A stretch of 64,000 nucleotides of DNA. Origin: Bradyrhizobium sp. ISRA464. Its GTDB lineage: Bacteria > Pseudomonadota > Alphaproteobacteria > Rhizobiales > Xanthobacteraceae. The position numbers and the translations under genes are program-made. Where the stretch lies: the NCBI RefSeq assembly GCF_029910095.1, contig NZ_CP094526.1:2108001-2172000 (forward strand), read 5' to 3'. Below, piece by piece: positions 26,452 through 35,205 of the stretch. The notes below the pieces were generated by a model. That model saw nothing but the letters and a program-made list of their open reading frames with translations, ran no database searches and was not told where the DNA came from. Position 1 is the stretch's first letter; the number at the start of each line of letters is the position of its first letter.

Positions 26452-27237
26452 CTATCTCGCCGGCGTCGCCGTCGTTGCGTCCTCCGGCAGGCTCGCCAGC
26501 AGCGCGTGAAGCGTCGCCATGGTCGAGCGGTCGGCGATGCCGTCGATGCGTTCCGGGCGGAAGTGGCGCTGGAAGGCGGTGACCGCTTCCATGGTCGCGC
26601 CGTCGTATTTGCCGTGGGTCGGAATGTTGTAGCCGTAGCGCGCGAACGCCGCCTGCATCTTCGCGACGTTGTCGCTGATCGCGCCAAGCATCAGCGCGTC
26701 TCCGCGCACGATCGGCGCCGGCTGTACCCAGTGGCCGACGCCGGAATTGGCCAGCGAATGCCAGGGGAATTTCTCACCGGGATCCTTCTTGCGTGCCGGC
26801 GCGACGTCGGAGTGGCCGAGCACGCGATGCGAGGGCACCTTGCGGCGCAGCATGATGCCACGGCACAGCGCGATGACCGCCGCGATCTGGCGCAGCGGAA
26901 AGTCCGGATAGCCCCAGTCATGGCCGCGATTGACGATCTCGACACCGATCGAGCAGGAATTGATGTCGTCCTCGCCGGCCCAGAACGACACGCCGGCATG
27001 CCAGGCGCGCTTGCTCTCGGGCACGCATTGCACGATGCGGCCGTCCTCGAGCACGATGTAGTGCGCCGAGACCTCGGTGCCGGGCGTGCAGAGCTGCGTG
27101 ATCGCGCCCTCGACGTCGGGCATGCCGGTATAGTGCAGCACGATCATGTCGGGCTGGCGGTTGTTGGCGCGCTCGCCAAAGTTCATCGACGGAATCACGT
27201 CGGAGGCGATCGAGGAATCGGGCGTGAACGTCGTCAT
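26452..27237 (-). CDS. N-acetylmuramoyl-L-alanine amidase (AmiD-like) with peptidoglycan-binding domain
   Basis: 261 residues from the ATG at 27237 (MTTFTPDSSIASDVIPSMNF); in-frame starts at 27318 and 27330 would add up to 31 residues. The Amidase_2 domain (about 15-170) shows the zinc site: His in MIVLHYTG, His and Asp in HRVLGHSDVAPARKKDPG, and the catalytic Glu in IGVEIVNRG. Residues about 190-250 form a PG_binding_1 repeat (FARYGYNIPTHGKYDGAT; VTAFQRHFRPERIDG). It cleaves the amide bond between MurNAc and L-Ala of peptidoglycan or its fragments. No signal peptide is obvious, so it could act in recycling. It is divergent from the dcw cluster. Confidence 0.87.
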   Translation of the reverse strand: MTTFTPDSSIASDVIPSMNFGERANNRQPDMIVLHYTGMPDVEGAITQLCTPGTEVSAHYIVLEDGRIVQCVPESKRAWHAGVSFWAGEDDINSCSIGVEIVNRGHDWGYPDFPLRQIAAVIALCRGIMLRRKVPSHRVLGHSDVAPARKKDPGEKFPWHSLANSGVGHWVQPAPIVRGDALMLGAISDNVAKMQAAFARYGYNIPTHGKYDGATMEAVTAFQRHFRPERIDGIADRSTMATLHALLASLPEDATTATPAR

Positions 27238-27377
27238 ATCGGCAACAGCCCTCGGAACGGGAAGGGCCCGTTGACGCTTCGAATCAGCATTTGCAGACGT
27301 GGACGAACCAGAAGCCATCGAATCACTCAAACCCGGCGGGAGAACGGCAATTTGACATAAGTATAAAAGAACAGGCG

Positions 27378-27394
27378 TTTACTATTCCTTTACC
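27378..27394 (+). promoter_or_regulatory. Direct repeat TTTACT-N5-TTTACC, CtrA-like site
   Basis: TTTACT (27378-27383) and TTTACC (27389-27394) with 5-base spacing. The same arrangement with TTTACC twice occurs at 46856-46872 before ftsQ. The spacing matches the alphaproteobacterial CtrA box TTAACC-N5-TTAACC, one base different per half. It lies in the divergent region between the amidase and rsmH. The remaining 27238-27786 region shows no gene and no mraZ. Confidence 0.35.
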
Positions 27395-27786
27395 CTGCGG
27401 GCCGGTGCAATCGACCAGCCGGTTCCCTCGGGCGCATTTTGCCCCGGATGTGTGCCGAGGGCACCAGTCGAAAGCGGCTAAAAGGCCTGCTAGTCCGCTA
27501 ACACATCATCAACCGTTTCTTAACGCTAAGTGCCGTTACTGAGAGGTGAAGAGCCGAACCGGTCTTTTGGGGACGGCCGAGGTCCGCTTTTGCGCGAAAT
27601 CCCATGGAAGCCCAGCGAATTCCGGTCGGACATCAGGATTTGCAGCCGACAATGGGAACGGGCGCGCGCATCTCGCAACGGCTCTTCGATCGGAACAGCC
27701 TGCCAAGGCGCGAGGATTCGAGGCGCAATGAGTCGGCGCGCGTCCATATTCCATGTTACGTGCGCAGCCCCGCCCGGGGGCGGCGG

Positions 27787-28782
27787 ATGAGCGTCCATGC
27801 CTCCCGTCACATTTCCGTGCTCGGCCGCGAGGCGGTCGGCTATCTCGCGCCGCGCGCCGGCGGCATTTATGTCGATGCCACCTTCGGCGCCGGCGGCTAC
27901 AGCCGCGCGCTTCTCGACGTCGCCGACACCCGCGTGATCGGCATCGACCGCGACCGCACGGCGATCCTGGGCGGCTTCGACCTGGTCGACCGTTCCGGCG
28001 GCCGGCTGACGCTGGTCGAGGATCGCTTCTCCCACCTTGCGGAGGTTTGCGCGGCGCAGGGGCTGGATGCCGTCGACGGCGTCGTGATGGATGTCGGCGT
28101 CTCCTCGATGCAGCTCGACCAGGCCGAGCGCGGCTTCTCGTTCCGCAGCAGCGGCCCGCTCGACATGCGGATGGGGCAGAGCGGCCCGACCGCCGCCGAC
28201 GTGGTCGCGAAGGCATCCGAGCGCGAGCTCGCCGACATCATCTATATCTTCGGCGAGGAGCGCCACTCGCGCGGCGTCGCGCGCGCGATCGTCGCCGCCC
28301 GCAAGGAGGCACCGATCACGACGACCGAGGCGCTTGCCGACATCGTCGCCAGGGTCGTGCGCGCCAAGCCGAACGAGATCCACCCGGCGACGCGGACGTT
28401 CCAGGCGCTGCGCATCTTCGTCAATGAAGAGCTCGACGAGCTGCATCAGGCGCTCGCGGCGGCCGAGCGCGTGCTGAAGCCGGGCGGCCGGCTGGTCGTG
28501 GTCTCCTTCCATTCGCTGGAAGACCGCATCGTCAAGAATTTCCTCAGCCTGCGCGGCAAGATCAGCGCCGGATCGCGGCATATGCCCGAGGTCGCGCAAT
28601 CAGCGCCGAGCTTCAAGATCCTGACCAAGCGCCCGGTCGCGCCCGATGACGCCGAGGTCGCGGCCAATCCGCGCGCGCGGTCCGCGAAGCTGCGCGCCGC
28701 CGAACGGACCGCGGCGCCGGTGCACGAGGCCGATGCCTTGCCGTCCTGGCCACGGCTCGCCGACGTGATGCGGGGAGGCTGA
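27787..28782 (+). CDS. rsmH: 16S rRNA m4C1402 methyltransferase
   Basis: 331 residues from the ATG at 27787 (GGGGGCGG upstream); the frame is open 61 codons further 5', but the family starts at [17 protein letters not shown]. The SAM-binding motif [15 protein letters not shown] is at about 28-42, with [20 protein letters not shown] and [19 protein letters not shown] further on. It methylates N4 of C1402 in the ribosomal P site. First gene of the dcw cluster; ftsL begins two bases after its stop. Confidence 0.95.
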   Translation: MSVHASRHISVLGREAVGYLAPRAGGIYVDATFGAGGYSRALLDVADTRVIGIDRDRTAILGGFDLVDRSGGRLTLVEDRFSHLAEVCAAQGLDAVDGVVMDVGVSSMQLDQAERGFSFRSSGPLDMRMGQSGPTAADVVAKASERELADIIYIFGEERHSRGVARAIVAARKEAPITTTEALADIVARVVRAKPNEIHPATRTFQALRIFVNEELDELHQALAAAERVLKPGGRLVVVSFHSLEDRIVKNFLSLRGKISAGSRHMPEVAQSAPSFKILTKRPVAPDDAEVAANPRARSAKLRAAERTAAPVHEADALPSWPRLADVMRGG

Positions 28783-28784
28783 CG

Positions 28785-29252
28785 ATGCGCATCCTCCACT
28801 TTCTCGTCATCGGCATGCTGATCTTCGCGGCGTCCTACGTCTACCGCATCAAGATGGAATCGACCGCGCGCGTCGAACGCGTGCTGCAGCTCAACGCGGA
28901 GATCCGCAAGCAGCGCGACGCGATCGCGGTGCTGCGCGCCGAATGGGCCAAGCTCGATGCGCCGTTGCGGCTGCAGGGCCTTGTCGAGCGGCATCTGCCG
29001 CTCAAGCCGATCAACGCCAACCAGTACGATTCCCTGAAGAACCTTCCTGAGCGGCCGCCGAACTTTACGCGGCCCGGCGCGCGCGACCCGATCGGCGCCA
29101 TGATCGACACGATCGAGGCGGCCGCCGAACCCGACAGCACAACGGGGTCGATCTCGGCGCCCGCTGCCGACCAGCCCGCTGCCGACCAGCCGGCCGCGGA
29201 CCAGGCGGCGCCCGTGGCAGAGCCCGAGCAGGCCCCAGGAGATCAGCAATGA
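28785..29252 (+). CDS. ftsL: Cell division protein FtsL
   Basis: 155 residues. Bitopic layout: a hydrophobic helix at the very N-terminus (HFLVIGMLIFAASYVYRI), then a short periplasmic coiled coil (VERVLQLNAEIRKQRDAIAV), as expected for FtsL. FtsL joins FtsB and FtsQ to activate FtsWI at the septum. Sequence conservation is low in this family, so position between rsmH and ftsI is the strongest argument. The tail beyond residue 110 is low-complexity with three PAADQ repeats. Its stop overlaps the ftsI start (ATGA). Confidence 0.85.
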   Translation: MRILHFLVIGMLIFAASYVYRIKMESTARVERVLQLNAEIRKQRDAIAVLRAEWAKLDAPLRLQGLVERHLPLKPINANQYDSLKNLPERPPNFTRPGARDPIGAMIDTIEAAAEPDSTTGSISAPAADQPAADQPAADQAAPVAEPEQAPGDQQ

Positions 29253-31009
29253 CTGGATCAGCCATGACCGATCCGGCGCCCGCCAACAAACCGGCCGAGC
29301 CCTGGCGCCAGCGGCTGATCCGTAACCTGCTGTACGGGCGCAATGTCGACCGCACCGCGAAGGCGCGCGCCCGCGTCGGCTTCGCGATCCTCGCCTTTGC
29401 CGTGGTCTATTGTGTGCTTGCCGGCCGTCTGGTGCTGTTCGCGATCGGCGCCGACAGCCATGGCGCGCGGCGCACCGCCTCGCAGGACGCGATCGCGACC
29501 GCGCGGCCCGACATCATCGACCGCAACGGCGCGATTCTCGCCACCGACGTCAAGGCGCCGAGCCTGTTCGGCGAGCCGCGCCGCATCATCGACAAGGACG
29601 AGGCGATCGAGCTCCTGACCGCGACGTTGCCCGATCTCGACACCGGCGAGGTGCGCGACCGCCTGTCGTCGCGCAAGGGCTTCGTCTGGCTGAAGCGCGA
29701 GATCACGCCGAAGCAGCAGCTCGACATCCATCGCCTCGGCATCCCCGGCATCGGCTTCCTGCGCGAGAACAAGCGCGTCTATCCGACCGGCAACGAGGTT
29801 GCCCATCTGATCGGCCTGGTCAACATCGACAACCAGGGCATCGCCGGCATGGAGAAGTGGCTGGACAGCAACGGTCTGGCCGATCTGCACCGCGCAGGCT
29901 TCGCCACCGACCGGCTGCAGAAGCCGGTGGAGCTGTCGATCGACCTGCGCGTCGAGCACGCGCTGCGCGACGAATTGATCAAGGCCAAGGAGAAGTTCAA
30001 GGCCAAGGCCGCCTCCGGCCTCGTGTCCAACGTGCGCACCGGCGAGATCGTGGCGATGGTGTCGCTGCCCGACTTCGACCCGAACAATCCGAAGGAAGCG
30101 CACGATCCCGACCGCATCAACCGCCTGACCACCGGCGTCTACGAGATGGGCTCGACCTTCAAGGCGTTCACGCTGGCGATGGCGCTCGACACCGGAAAAT
30201 ACGACCTCAACTCGCTGTGGGATGCGCGCGGTCCGCTGCATTATGGCAAGTTCGCGATCCACGACGACGAGCCGAAGGGACGCTTCCTCAACATGAAGGA
30301 AGTCTTCTATTTCTCGTCCAACGTCGGCGCGGCGCGCATCGCGTTGGCGCAGGGAGTCGAGGCTCACAAGGCGTTCCTGCGCAAGATGGGACAGCTCACC
30401 CGCCTGCGCACCGAGCTCCCCGAAAGCGCGTCTCCTATCGTGCCGAAGCATTGGGGCGAGCTGAACACGGTGACCATCTCCTTCGGTCACGGCATCGCGG
30501 TGGCGCCGTTGCAGGCGGTGATGGGGATCGATGCGCTGGTCAATGGCGGCTACTTGATTCCGCCGACATTCCTGAAGCGGACCGAGCCGGAAGCGATGGC
30601 GCTGGCGAAGCGAGTGATCAAGCCCGAGACCTCCGAGAAGATGCGCTATCTGATGCGCCTCAACGCCGAGGTCGGCACCGCGCGCAAGGCCGACGTCAAG
30701 GGTTACTATATCGGCGGCAAGACCGGCACGGCCGAGAAGGTGGTCAACGGCCGCTACGCCAAGAAGCGCGTGCTCACCGCCTTCACCGCGATCATGCCTG
30801 CCGACAATCCGAAATATCAGCTCCTGATCATGCTCGACGAGCCGCAGGCGCTGAAGGAAACCTACGGGTTCATCACTTCCGGCTGGAACGCGGTGCCCAC
30901 CGGCGGCAAGGTGATTGCCCGAATTGCGCCGATTTTGGGGATAGAACCGCGATTCGACCTGCCGCCGTCCGACCGCCTTATTCTTGCGGCATCCAGAACA
31001 ACCCAGTAA
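29249..31009 (+). CDS. ftsI: Septal peptidoglycan transpeptidase PBP3
   Basis: 586 residues. One transmembrane helix (about 42-66), a PBP dimerisation domain from about 85, then the transpeptidase domain with active-site Ser302-x-x-Lys305 (GSTFKAF), SSN at 356-358 and KTG at 491-493. It cross-links septal glycan strands in the periplasm with FtsW as partner glycosyltransferase, and is a beta-lactam target. An in-frame Met at residue 6 is an alternative start. The ATG overlaps the ftsL stop, implying translational coupling. Confidence 0.96.
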   Translation: MTGSAMTDPAPANKPAEPWRQRLIRNLLYGRNVDRTAKARARVGFAILAFAVVYCVLAGRLVLFAIGADSHGARRTASQDAIATARPDIIDRNGAILATDVKAPSLFGEPRRIIDKDEAIELLTATLPDLDTGEVRDRLSSRKGFVWLKREITPKQQLDIHRLGIPGIGFLRENKRVYPTGNEVAHLIGLVNIDNQGIAGMEKWLDSNGLADLHRAGFATDRLQKPVELSIDLRVEHALRDELIKAKEKFKAKAASGLVSNVRTGEIVAMVSLPDFDPNNPKEAHDPDRINRLTTGVYEMGSTFKAFTLAMALDTGKYDLNSLWDARGPLHYGKFAIHDDEPKGRFLNMKEVFYFSSNVGAARIALAQGVEAHKAFLRKMGQLTRLRTELPESASPIVPKHWGELNTVTISFGHGIAVAPLQAVMGIDALVNGGYLIPPTFLKRTEPEAMALAKRVIKPETSEKMRYLMRLNAEVGTARKADVKGYYIGGKTGTAEKVVNGRYAKKRVLTAFTAIMPADNPKYQLLIMLDEPQALKETYGFITSGWNAVPTGGKVIARIAPILGIEPRFDLPPSDRLILAASRTTQ

Positions 31010-31022
31010 GGCGTACCAGACA

Positions 31023-31070
31023 GCATGATCCGGAAAGAGTGCATAGCGGTTTTTCCAGTCGGATCATGCT
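31023..31070. repeat. Palindromic GCATGATCCG...CGGATCATGC repeat between ftsI and murE
   Basis: gcatgatccggaaa pairs with tttttccagtcggatcatgc, giving a hairpin within the 100-base ftsI-murE gap. It belongs to the repeat family also at 2496, 32595 and 61465. Confidence 0.6.
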
Positions 31071-31109
31071 CAAACAGCGGCGCCTGTTGCGCCAGCCAAC
31101 TGGAACATC

Positions 31110-32636
31110 ATGAGACTTCGCGACCTCTTCAGCGATGACGCCGCCACGATCGATCCGCGTGCCGATGCTGTCGTGGTCGGCGGACTTGCGGTCGACAGCC
31201 GGGCTGTGAAGCCGGGCGACCTGTTCTTCGCGCTGGCCGGCCTCAAGACCGACGGCGCGCGCTTCATCGATGCGGCGATCGCGGCCGGCGCGGTCGCGGT
31301 CGCAGGCGACCATCCGCCGCAAGGCGCGCTGCGCGTGCCGTTCTTCGTCACGACCAATGCGCGCCGGGCGCTGGCGCTGGCCGCGGCCAGATTCTATCCG
31401 CGGCAGCCCGAAACGATCGCTGCGGTGACCGGCACCAGCGGCAAGACCTCGGTTGCGGCGTTCACGCGCCAGATCTGGCGGCGGCTCGGCCACGTCTCCG
31501 CGAGCATCGGCACCATCGGACTGGTCTCGGACAAGCGCACCGTGTACGGCTCGCTGACCACGCCCGATCCGATCGCGCTGCACCGGCAACTCGACGAGAT
31601 CGCGGCCGACGGCGTGACGCATCTGGCGTTTGAAGCCTCGTCGCACGGCCTCGATCAGTATCGCCTCGACGGCGTGCGGATCACCGCCGGCGGCTTCACC
31701 AATCTCTCGCGCGACCACATGGACTATCATCCCGACGTCGCGCATTACCTGAATGCCAAGCTGCGCCTGTTCCGCAACCTCGTCACCAGTGGCGGCGCGG
31801 CGGTGATCGCGGCCGATCACGACTGCTCGGCGCAGGTGATCGGTGCGGCGCGCGCGCGCGGGCTTCGGATCATCACGGTCGGGCGCAAGGCCGATGCGGG
31901 CGAGGGCATTCGTCTCGTCGATGCCGCGATCGACGGCTTTGCGCAGAAGCTCGTCATCGAGCATCGCGGCCGGAGCCATACGATCAGGCTGCCGCTGGTC
32001 GGCGAGTTCCAGATCGAGAACGCGCTGGTCGCGGCGGGCCTCGTGATCGGCACCGGCGGCGCTGCGGACGAGGTGTTCGGCAGCCTCGAATATCTCAAGG
32101 GCGCGAAGGGCAGGCTGGAGCTTGTCGGCGAGCACAACGGCGCGCCGATCTTCGTCGACTACGCGCACAAGCCCGATGCGCTCGCCAAGGCGCTGCAGGC
32201 GCTCAGGCCCTATGCCAGGCGCAAGCTCGTCGTGATCTTCGGCGCCGGCGGCGACCGCGACGCGGGCAAGCGGCCGATCATGGGCGAGATCGCGGCCGGG
32301 AACGCCGATCATGTCATCGTCACCGACGACAATCCGCGCAGCGAGAGGCCGGAAGCGATCCGCGCCGCGATCCTTTCGACCGCGAAAGGCGCGCGCGAGA
32401 TCGAGGATCGCGCCGAGGCGATCCGCATCGGGATAGCGGAGCTGGAGCCCGGCGATGCGCTATTGGTCGCAGGCAAGGGCCACGAGATCGGGCAGATCGT
32501 CGGCGACAGGACCTTGCCGTTCAGCGATCATGAGGCGGTGGCGGCGGCGCTGGCGCATGATCCGGACCCGGAGGGCCGCGCTAGCGCACAATGTGCAGCG
32601 GTTTTCCGGCAAGATCATGCGGAACCAAAGAGCTGA
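31110..32636 (+). CDS. murE: UDP-MurNAc-L-Ala-D-Glu:meso-DAP ligase
   Basis: 508 residues. ATP-binding loop VTGTSGKTS at 107-114; the DNPR motif at 407-410 (VTDDNPRSERP) specifies meso-diaminopimelate rather than lysine; the expected C-terminal FSDHE follows at 471-475. It adds meso-DAP to UDP-MurNAc-dipeptide in the cytoplasm. The last 13 or so residues (AAVFRQDHAEPKS) are encoded by a copy of the GATCATGC repeat, so the C-terminus appears to have been extended by an inserted element. murF follows seven bases after the stop. Confidence 0.95.
   Translation: MRLRDLFSDDAATIDPRADAVVVGGLAVDSRAVKPGDLFFALAGLKTDGARFIDAAIAAGAVAVAGDHPPQGALRVPFFVTTNARRALALAAARFYPRQPETIAAVTGTSGKTSVAAFTRQIWRRLGHVSASIGTIGLVSDKRTVYGSLTTPDPIALHRQLDEIAADGVTHLAFEASSHGLDQYRLDGVRITAGGFTNLSRDHMDYHPDVAHYLNAKLRLFRNLVTSGGAAVIAADHDCSAQVIGAARARGLRIITVGRKADAGEGIRLVDAAIDGFAQKLVIEHRGRSHTIRLPLVGEFQIENALVAAGLVIGTGGAADEVFGSLEYLKGAKGRLELVGEHNGAPIFVDYAHKPDALAKALQALRPYARRKLVVIFGAGGDRDAGKRPIMGEIAAGNADHVIVTDDNPRSERPEAIRAAILSTAKGAREIEDRAEAIRIGIAELEPGDALLVAGKGHEIGQIVGDRTLPFSDHEAVAAALAHDPDPEGRASAQCAAVFRQDHAEPKS
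32595..32626. repeat. GATCATGC-type repeat inside the murE 3' end
   Basis: gcagcggttttccggcaaga followed by tcatgcggaacc matches the repeat family seen intergenically elsewhere, here in frame within murE codons 496-506. Confidence 0.55.
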
Positions 32637-32643
32637 GGAGCGC

Positions 32644-34080
32644 ATGAGCACATTGTTGTGGACGTCGGATGCGATGGTGAAGGCGATGCGCGCCGTGACG
32701 CGGGGCGCGCTGCCGGAGGGCGTCACCGGCCTTTCCATCGACAGCCGCACGATTGCGCCGGGCGAAGCCTACTTTGCGATCAAGGGCGACGTGCATGACG
32801 GCCACAGCTTCGTCGCGGCGGCGCTGAAGGCCGGCGCGGGGCTTGCCGTGGTCGAAGCCGCACAGCGCGACAAATTTCCCGCCGATGCGCCGCTGCTCGT
32901 GGTCGACGACGTCCTCGCCGGTCTCGTCGAGCTCGCGCATGCGTCGCGCGCCCGGCTCATCAACACGCAGATCATCGCGATCACCGGCTCGGTCGGGAAA
33001 ACCTCGACCAAGGAGGCGCTGCGCCGGGTGTTGTCGGCGCAGGGCGAGACCCATGCCTCGACCGCCTCGTTCAACAATCACTGGGGCGTGCCGCTGTCGC
33101 TGGCGCGCTGCCCGGCGGGCGTGCGCTTTGCCGTGTTCGAGATCGGCATGAATCATGCCGGCGAGATCACGCCGCTGGTCAGGATGGCGCGGCCGCATGT
33201 CGCCGTCATCACCACCGTCGAGCCGGTGCATCTGGAATTCTTCGCGGGGATCGAGGCGATCGCCGATGCCAAGGCCGAGATCTTCCTCGGCGTCGAGCCC
33301 GGCGGCGCCGTCGTGCTCAACCGCGACAACTCGCAATTCGCGCGGCTGCAGCGGCGGGCGAAGAAGGCCGGCATCTCCCGCATCGTGTCGTTCGGCACCA
33401 ACGGGCGATCCGACGCGCGGCTGATCGACCTTTCGCTGCACTCAACCTGCTCGGCGGTGCATGCCGACATCCTCGATCACGACATCACCTACAAGATCGG
33501 CATGCCCGGCCGGCACATGGCAATGAATTCGCTCGCGGTGCTCGCCGCCGCGTCGCTGCTCGGTGCGGATATCGCGCGCGCGGCGCTGTCGCTGGCGCAG
33601 CTCGAGGCGCCTTCGGGACGCGGCGTGCGGCGCACGCTCGAGGTCGGCCATGGCGAGGCCACGTTGATCGACGAAAGCTACAACGCCAACCCGGCCTCGA
33701 TGGGGGCCGCGCTCAACGTGCTCGGCCAGGCTCCGGTCGGGCCACATGGGCGGCGCATCGCCGTTCTCGGCGACATGCTCGAACTCGGGCCGACGGCGCC
33801 TGAGCTGCACCGCGGCCTGATCGAGGCGGTCGCGGCCAACCGGATCGACCTCGTATATTGTTGTGGCCCGCTGATGCGGAATTTGTGGGATGCCCTTTCC
33901 ACCGGCAAGCGGGGAGGCTATGCGGAGAGTTCGGCGGCCCTCGAAGCGCAGGCGGTCGCCGCGGTCCGCACCGGTGACGCGATCATGGTGAAGGGATCGC
34001 TGGGGTCGAAGATGAAGGTCATCGTCAGCGCGCTGGAAAAGCGCTTTCCCGACAAGGCCGCGCACGAAGAAGCGGTATAG
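32644..34080 (+). CDS. murF: UDP-MurNAc-tripeptide:D-Ala-D-Ala ligase
   Basis: 478 residues from the ATG at 32644; its GAGGAG ribosome-binding site overlaps the murE stop. Mur-ligase ATP loop AITGSVGKTSTKE at about 112-124, ASFNNHWGVPLSLA and EIGMNHAGEI in the central domain, LIDESYNANPASM in the C-terminal domain. It adds the D-Ala-D-Ala dipeptide made by Ddl (encoded downstream at 45749) to complete the cytoplasmic pentapeptide precursor. Confidence 0.96.
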   Translation: MSTLLWTSDAMVKAMRAVTRGALPEGVTGLSIDSRTIAPGEAYFAIKGDVHDGHSFVAAALKAGAGLAVVEAAQRDKFPADAPLLVVDDVLAGLVELAHASRARLINTQIIAITGSVGKTSTKEALRRVLSAQGETHASTASFNNHWGVPLSLARCPAGVRFAVFEIGMNHAGEITPLVRMARPHVAVITTVEPVHLEFFAGIEAIADAKAEIFLGVEPGGAVVLNRDNSQFARLQRRAKKAGISRIVSFGTNGRSDARLIDLSLHSTCSAVHADILDHDITYKIGMPGRHMAMNSLAVLAAASLLGADIARAALSLAQLEAPSGRGVRRTLEVGHGEATLIDESYNANPASMGAALNVLGQAPVGPHGRRIAVLGDMLELGPTAPELHRGLIEAVAANRIDLVYCCGPLMRNLWDALSTGKRGGYAESSAALEAQAVAAVRTGDAIMVKGSLGSKMKVIVSALEKRFPDKAAHEEAV

Positions 34081-34089
34081 GACTTCTGA

Positions 34090-35196
34090 ATGTTCTACTG
34101 GTTGATCGATCTGTCCAATACCGTCCCGGGTTTTGCGCCGTTTCGCAGCGCCCTGAACGTGTTCCGCTACATCACGTTCCGCACCGGCGGTGCGATCGTG
34201 ACCGGCGCGCTGTTCGTGTTCCTGTTCGGGCCCTGGATCATCGACCATTTGCGGCTGCGGCAGGGCAAGGGCCAGCCGATCCGCACCGACGGCCCGCAGT
34301 CGCATCTGATCTCCAAGAAGGGCACGCCCACCATGGGCGGGCTGATGATCCTGTCGGGGCTGGTGGTGTCGACGCTGCTCTGGGCCAACCCGCTCAACCC
34401 CTATGTCTGGATCGTGCTGGCGGTGACGCTCGGCTTCGGCTTCGTCGGCTTCTATGACGATTATTTGAAGGTCACGAAGCAGTCACACAGCGGCTTCGCC
34501 GGCAGGCTGCGGCTGCTGATCGAGGCGCTGATCGGGCTCGCCGCCTGCTATGCGCTGGTCCGGCTCGGGCGCGACGTGTCCTCGACCTCGCTTGTCATTC
34601 CCTTCTTCAAGGACCTCGTAATCAATTTCGGCTCGTTCTTTGTGATCTTCGGCGCCTTCGTCATGGTCGGCGCCGGCAATGCGGTGAACCTGACCGACGG
34701 CCTCGACGGTCTCGCCATCGTGCCGGTCATGATCGCGGCGGCGAGCTTCGGCATGATCTCGTATCTGACCGGCAACGCGGTGTTCTCGGATTATCTTCAG
34801 ATCAATTATGTCGCCGGCACCGGCGAGCTCGCGGTGCTATGCGGCGCGGTGCTGGGGGCCGGCCTCGGCTTCCTGTGGTTCAACGCACCGCCGGCCTCGA
34901 TTTTCATGGGCGATACCGGCTCGTTGGCGCTCGGCGGCATGCTGGGTGCCACCGCGGTCGCGGTGAAGCACGAGATCGTGCTCGCGGTGATCGGCGGCCT
35001 GTTCGTGCTGGAGGCGGTCTCCGTGATCGTGCAGGTCGCGTCGTTCAAGCTGACCGGCAAGCGCGTGTTCCGGATGGCGCCGCTGCACCATCATTTCGAA
35101 CAGAAGGGCTGGACCGAGCCGCAGATCGTGATCCGCTTCTGGATCATCTCGGTGATGCTGGCGCTCGCCGGCCTCTCCACGCTCAAGCTGCGCTGA
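34090..35196 (+). CDS. mraY: Phospho-MurNAc-pentapeptide translocase
   Basis: 368 residues, about ten transmembrane helices. Family motifs: [12 protein letters not shown] near residue 77, [10 protein letters not shown] near 117-127 (catalytic Asp pair), [14 protein letters not shown] near 197-210, [12 protein letters not shown] near 273 and [13 protein letters not shown] near the C-terminus. It transfers phospho-MurNAc-pentapeptide to undecaprenyl phosphate, forming lipid I at the inner membrane. Nine-base gaps on each side show it is mid-operon. Confidence 0.97.
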   Translation: MFYWLIDLSNTVPGFAPFRSALNVFRYITFRTGGAIVTGALFVFLFGPWIIDHLRLRQGKGQPIRTDGPQSHLISKKGTPTMGGLMILSGLVVSTLLWANPLNPYVWIVLAVTLGFGFVGFYDDYLKVTKQSHSGFAGRLRLLIEALIGLAACYALVRLGRDVSSTSLVIPFFKDLVINFGSFFVIFGAFVMVGAGNAVNLTDGLDGLAIVPVMIAAASFGMISYLTGNAVFSDYLQINYVAGTGELAVLCGAVLGAGLGFLWFNAPPASIFMGDTGSLALGGMLGATAVAVKHEIVLAVIGGLFVLEAVSVIVQVASFKLTGKRVFRMAPLHHHFEQKGWTEPQIVIRFWIISVMLALAGLSTLKLR

Positions 35197-35205
35197 GCCT
35201 CGGCC

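Noticed and set aside
27604..27786. Longer rsmH start 61 codons upstream
   Set aside because: The extra residues match nothing in the family and the [12 protein letters not shown] start has a proper ribosome-binding site.
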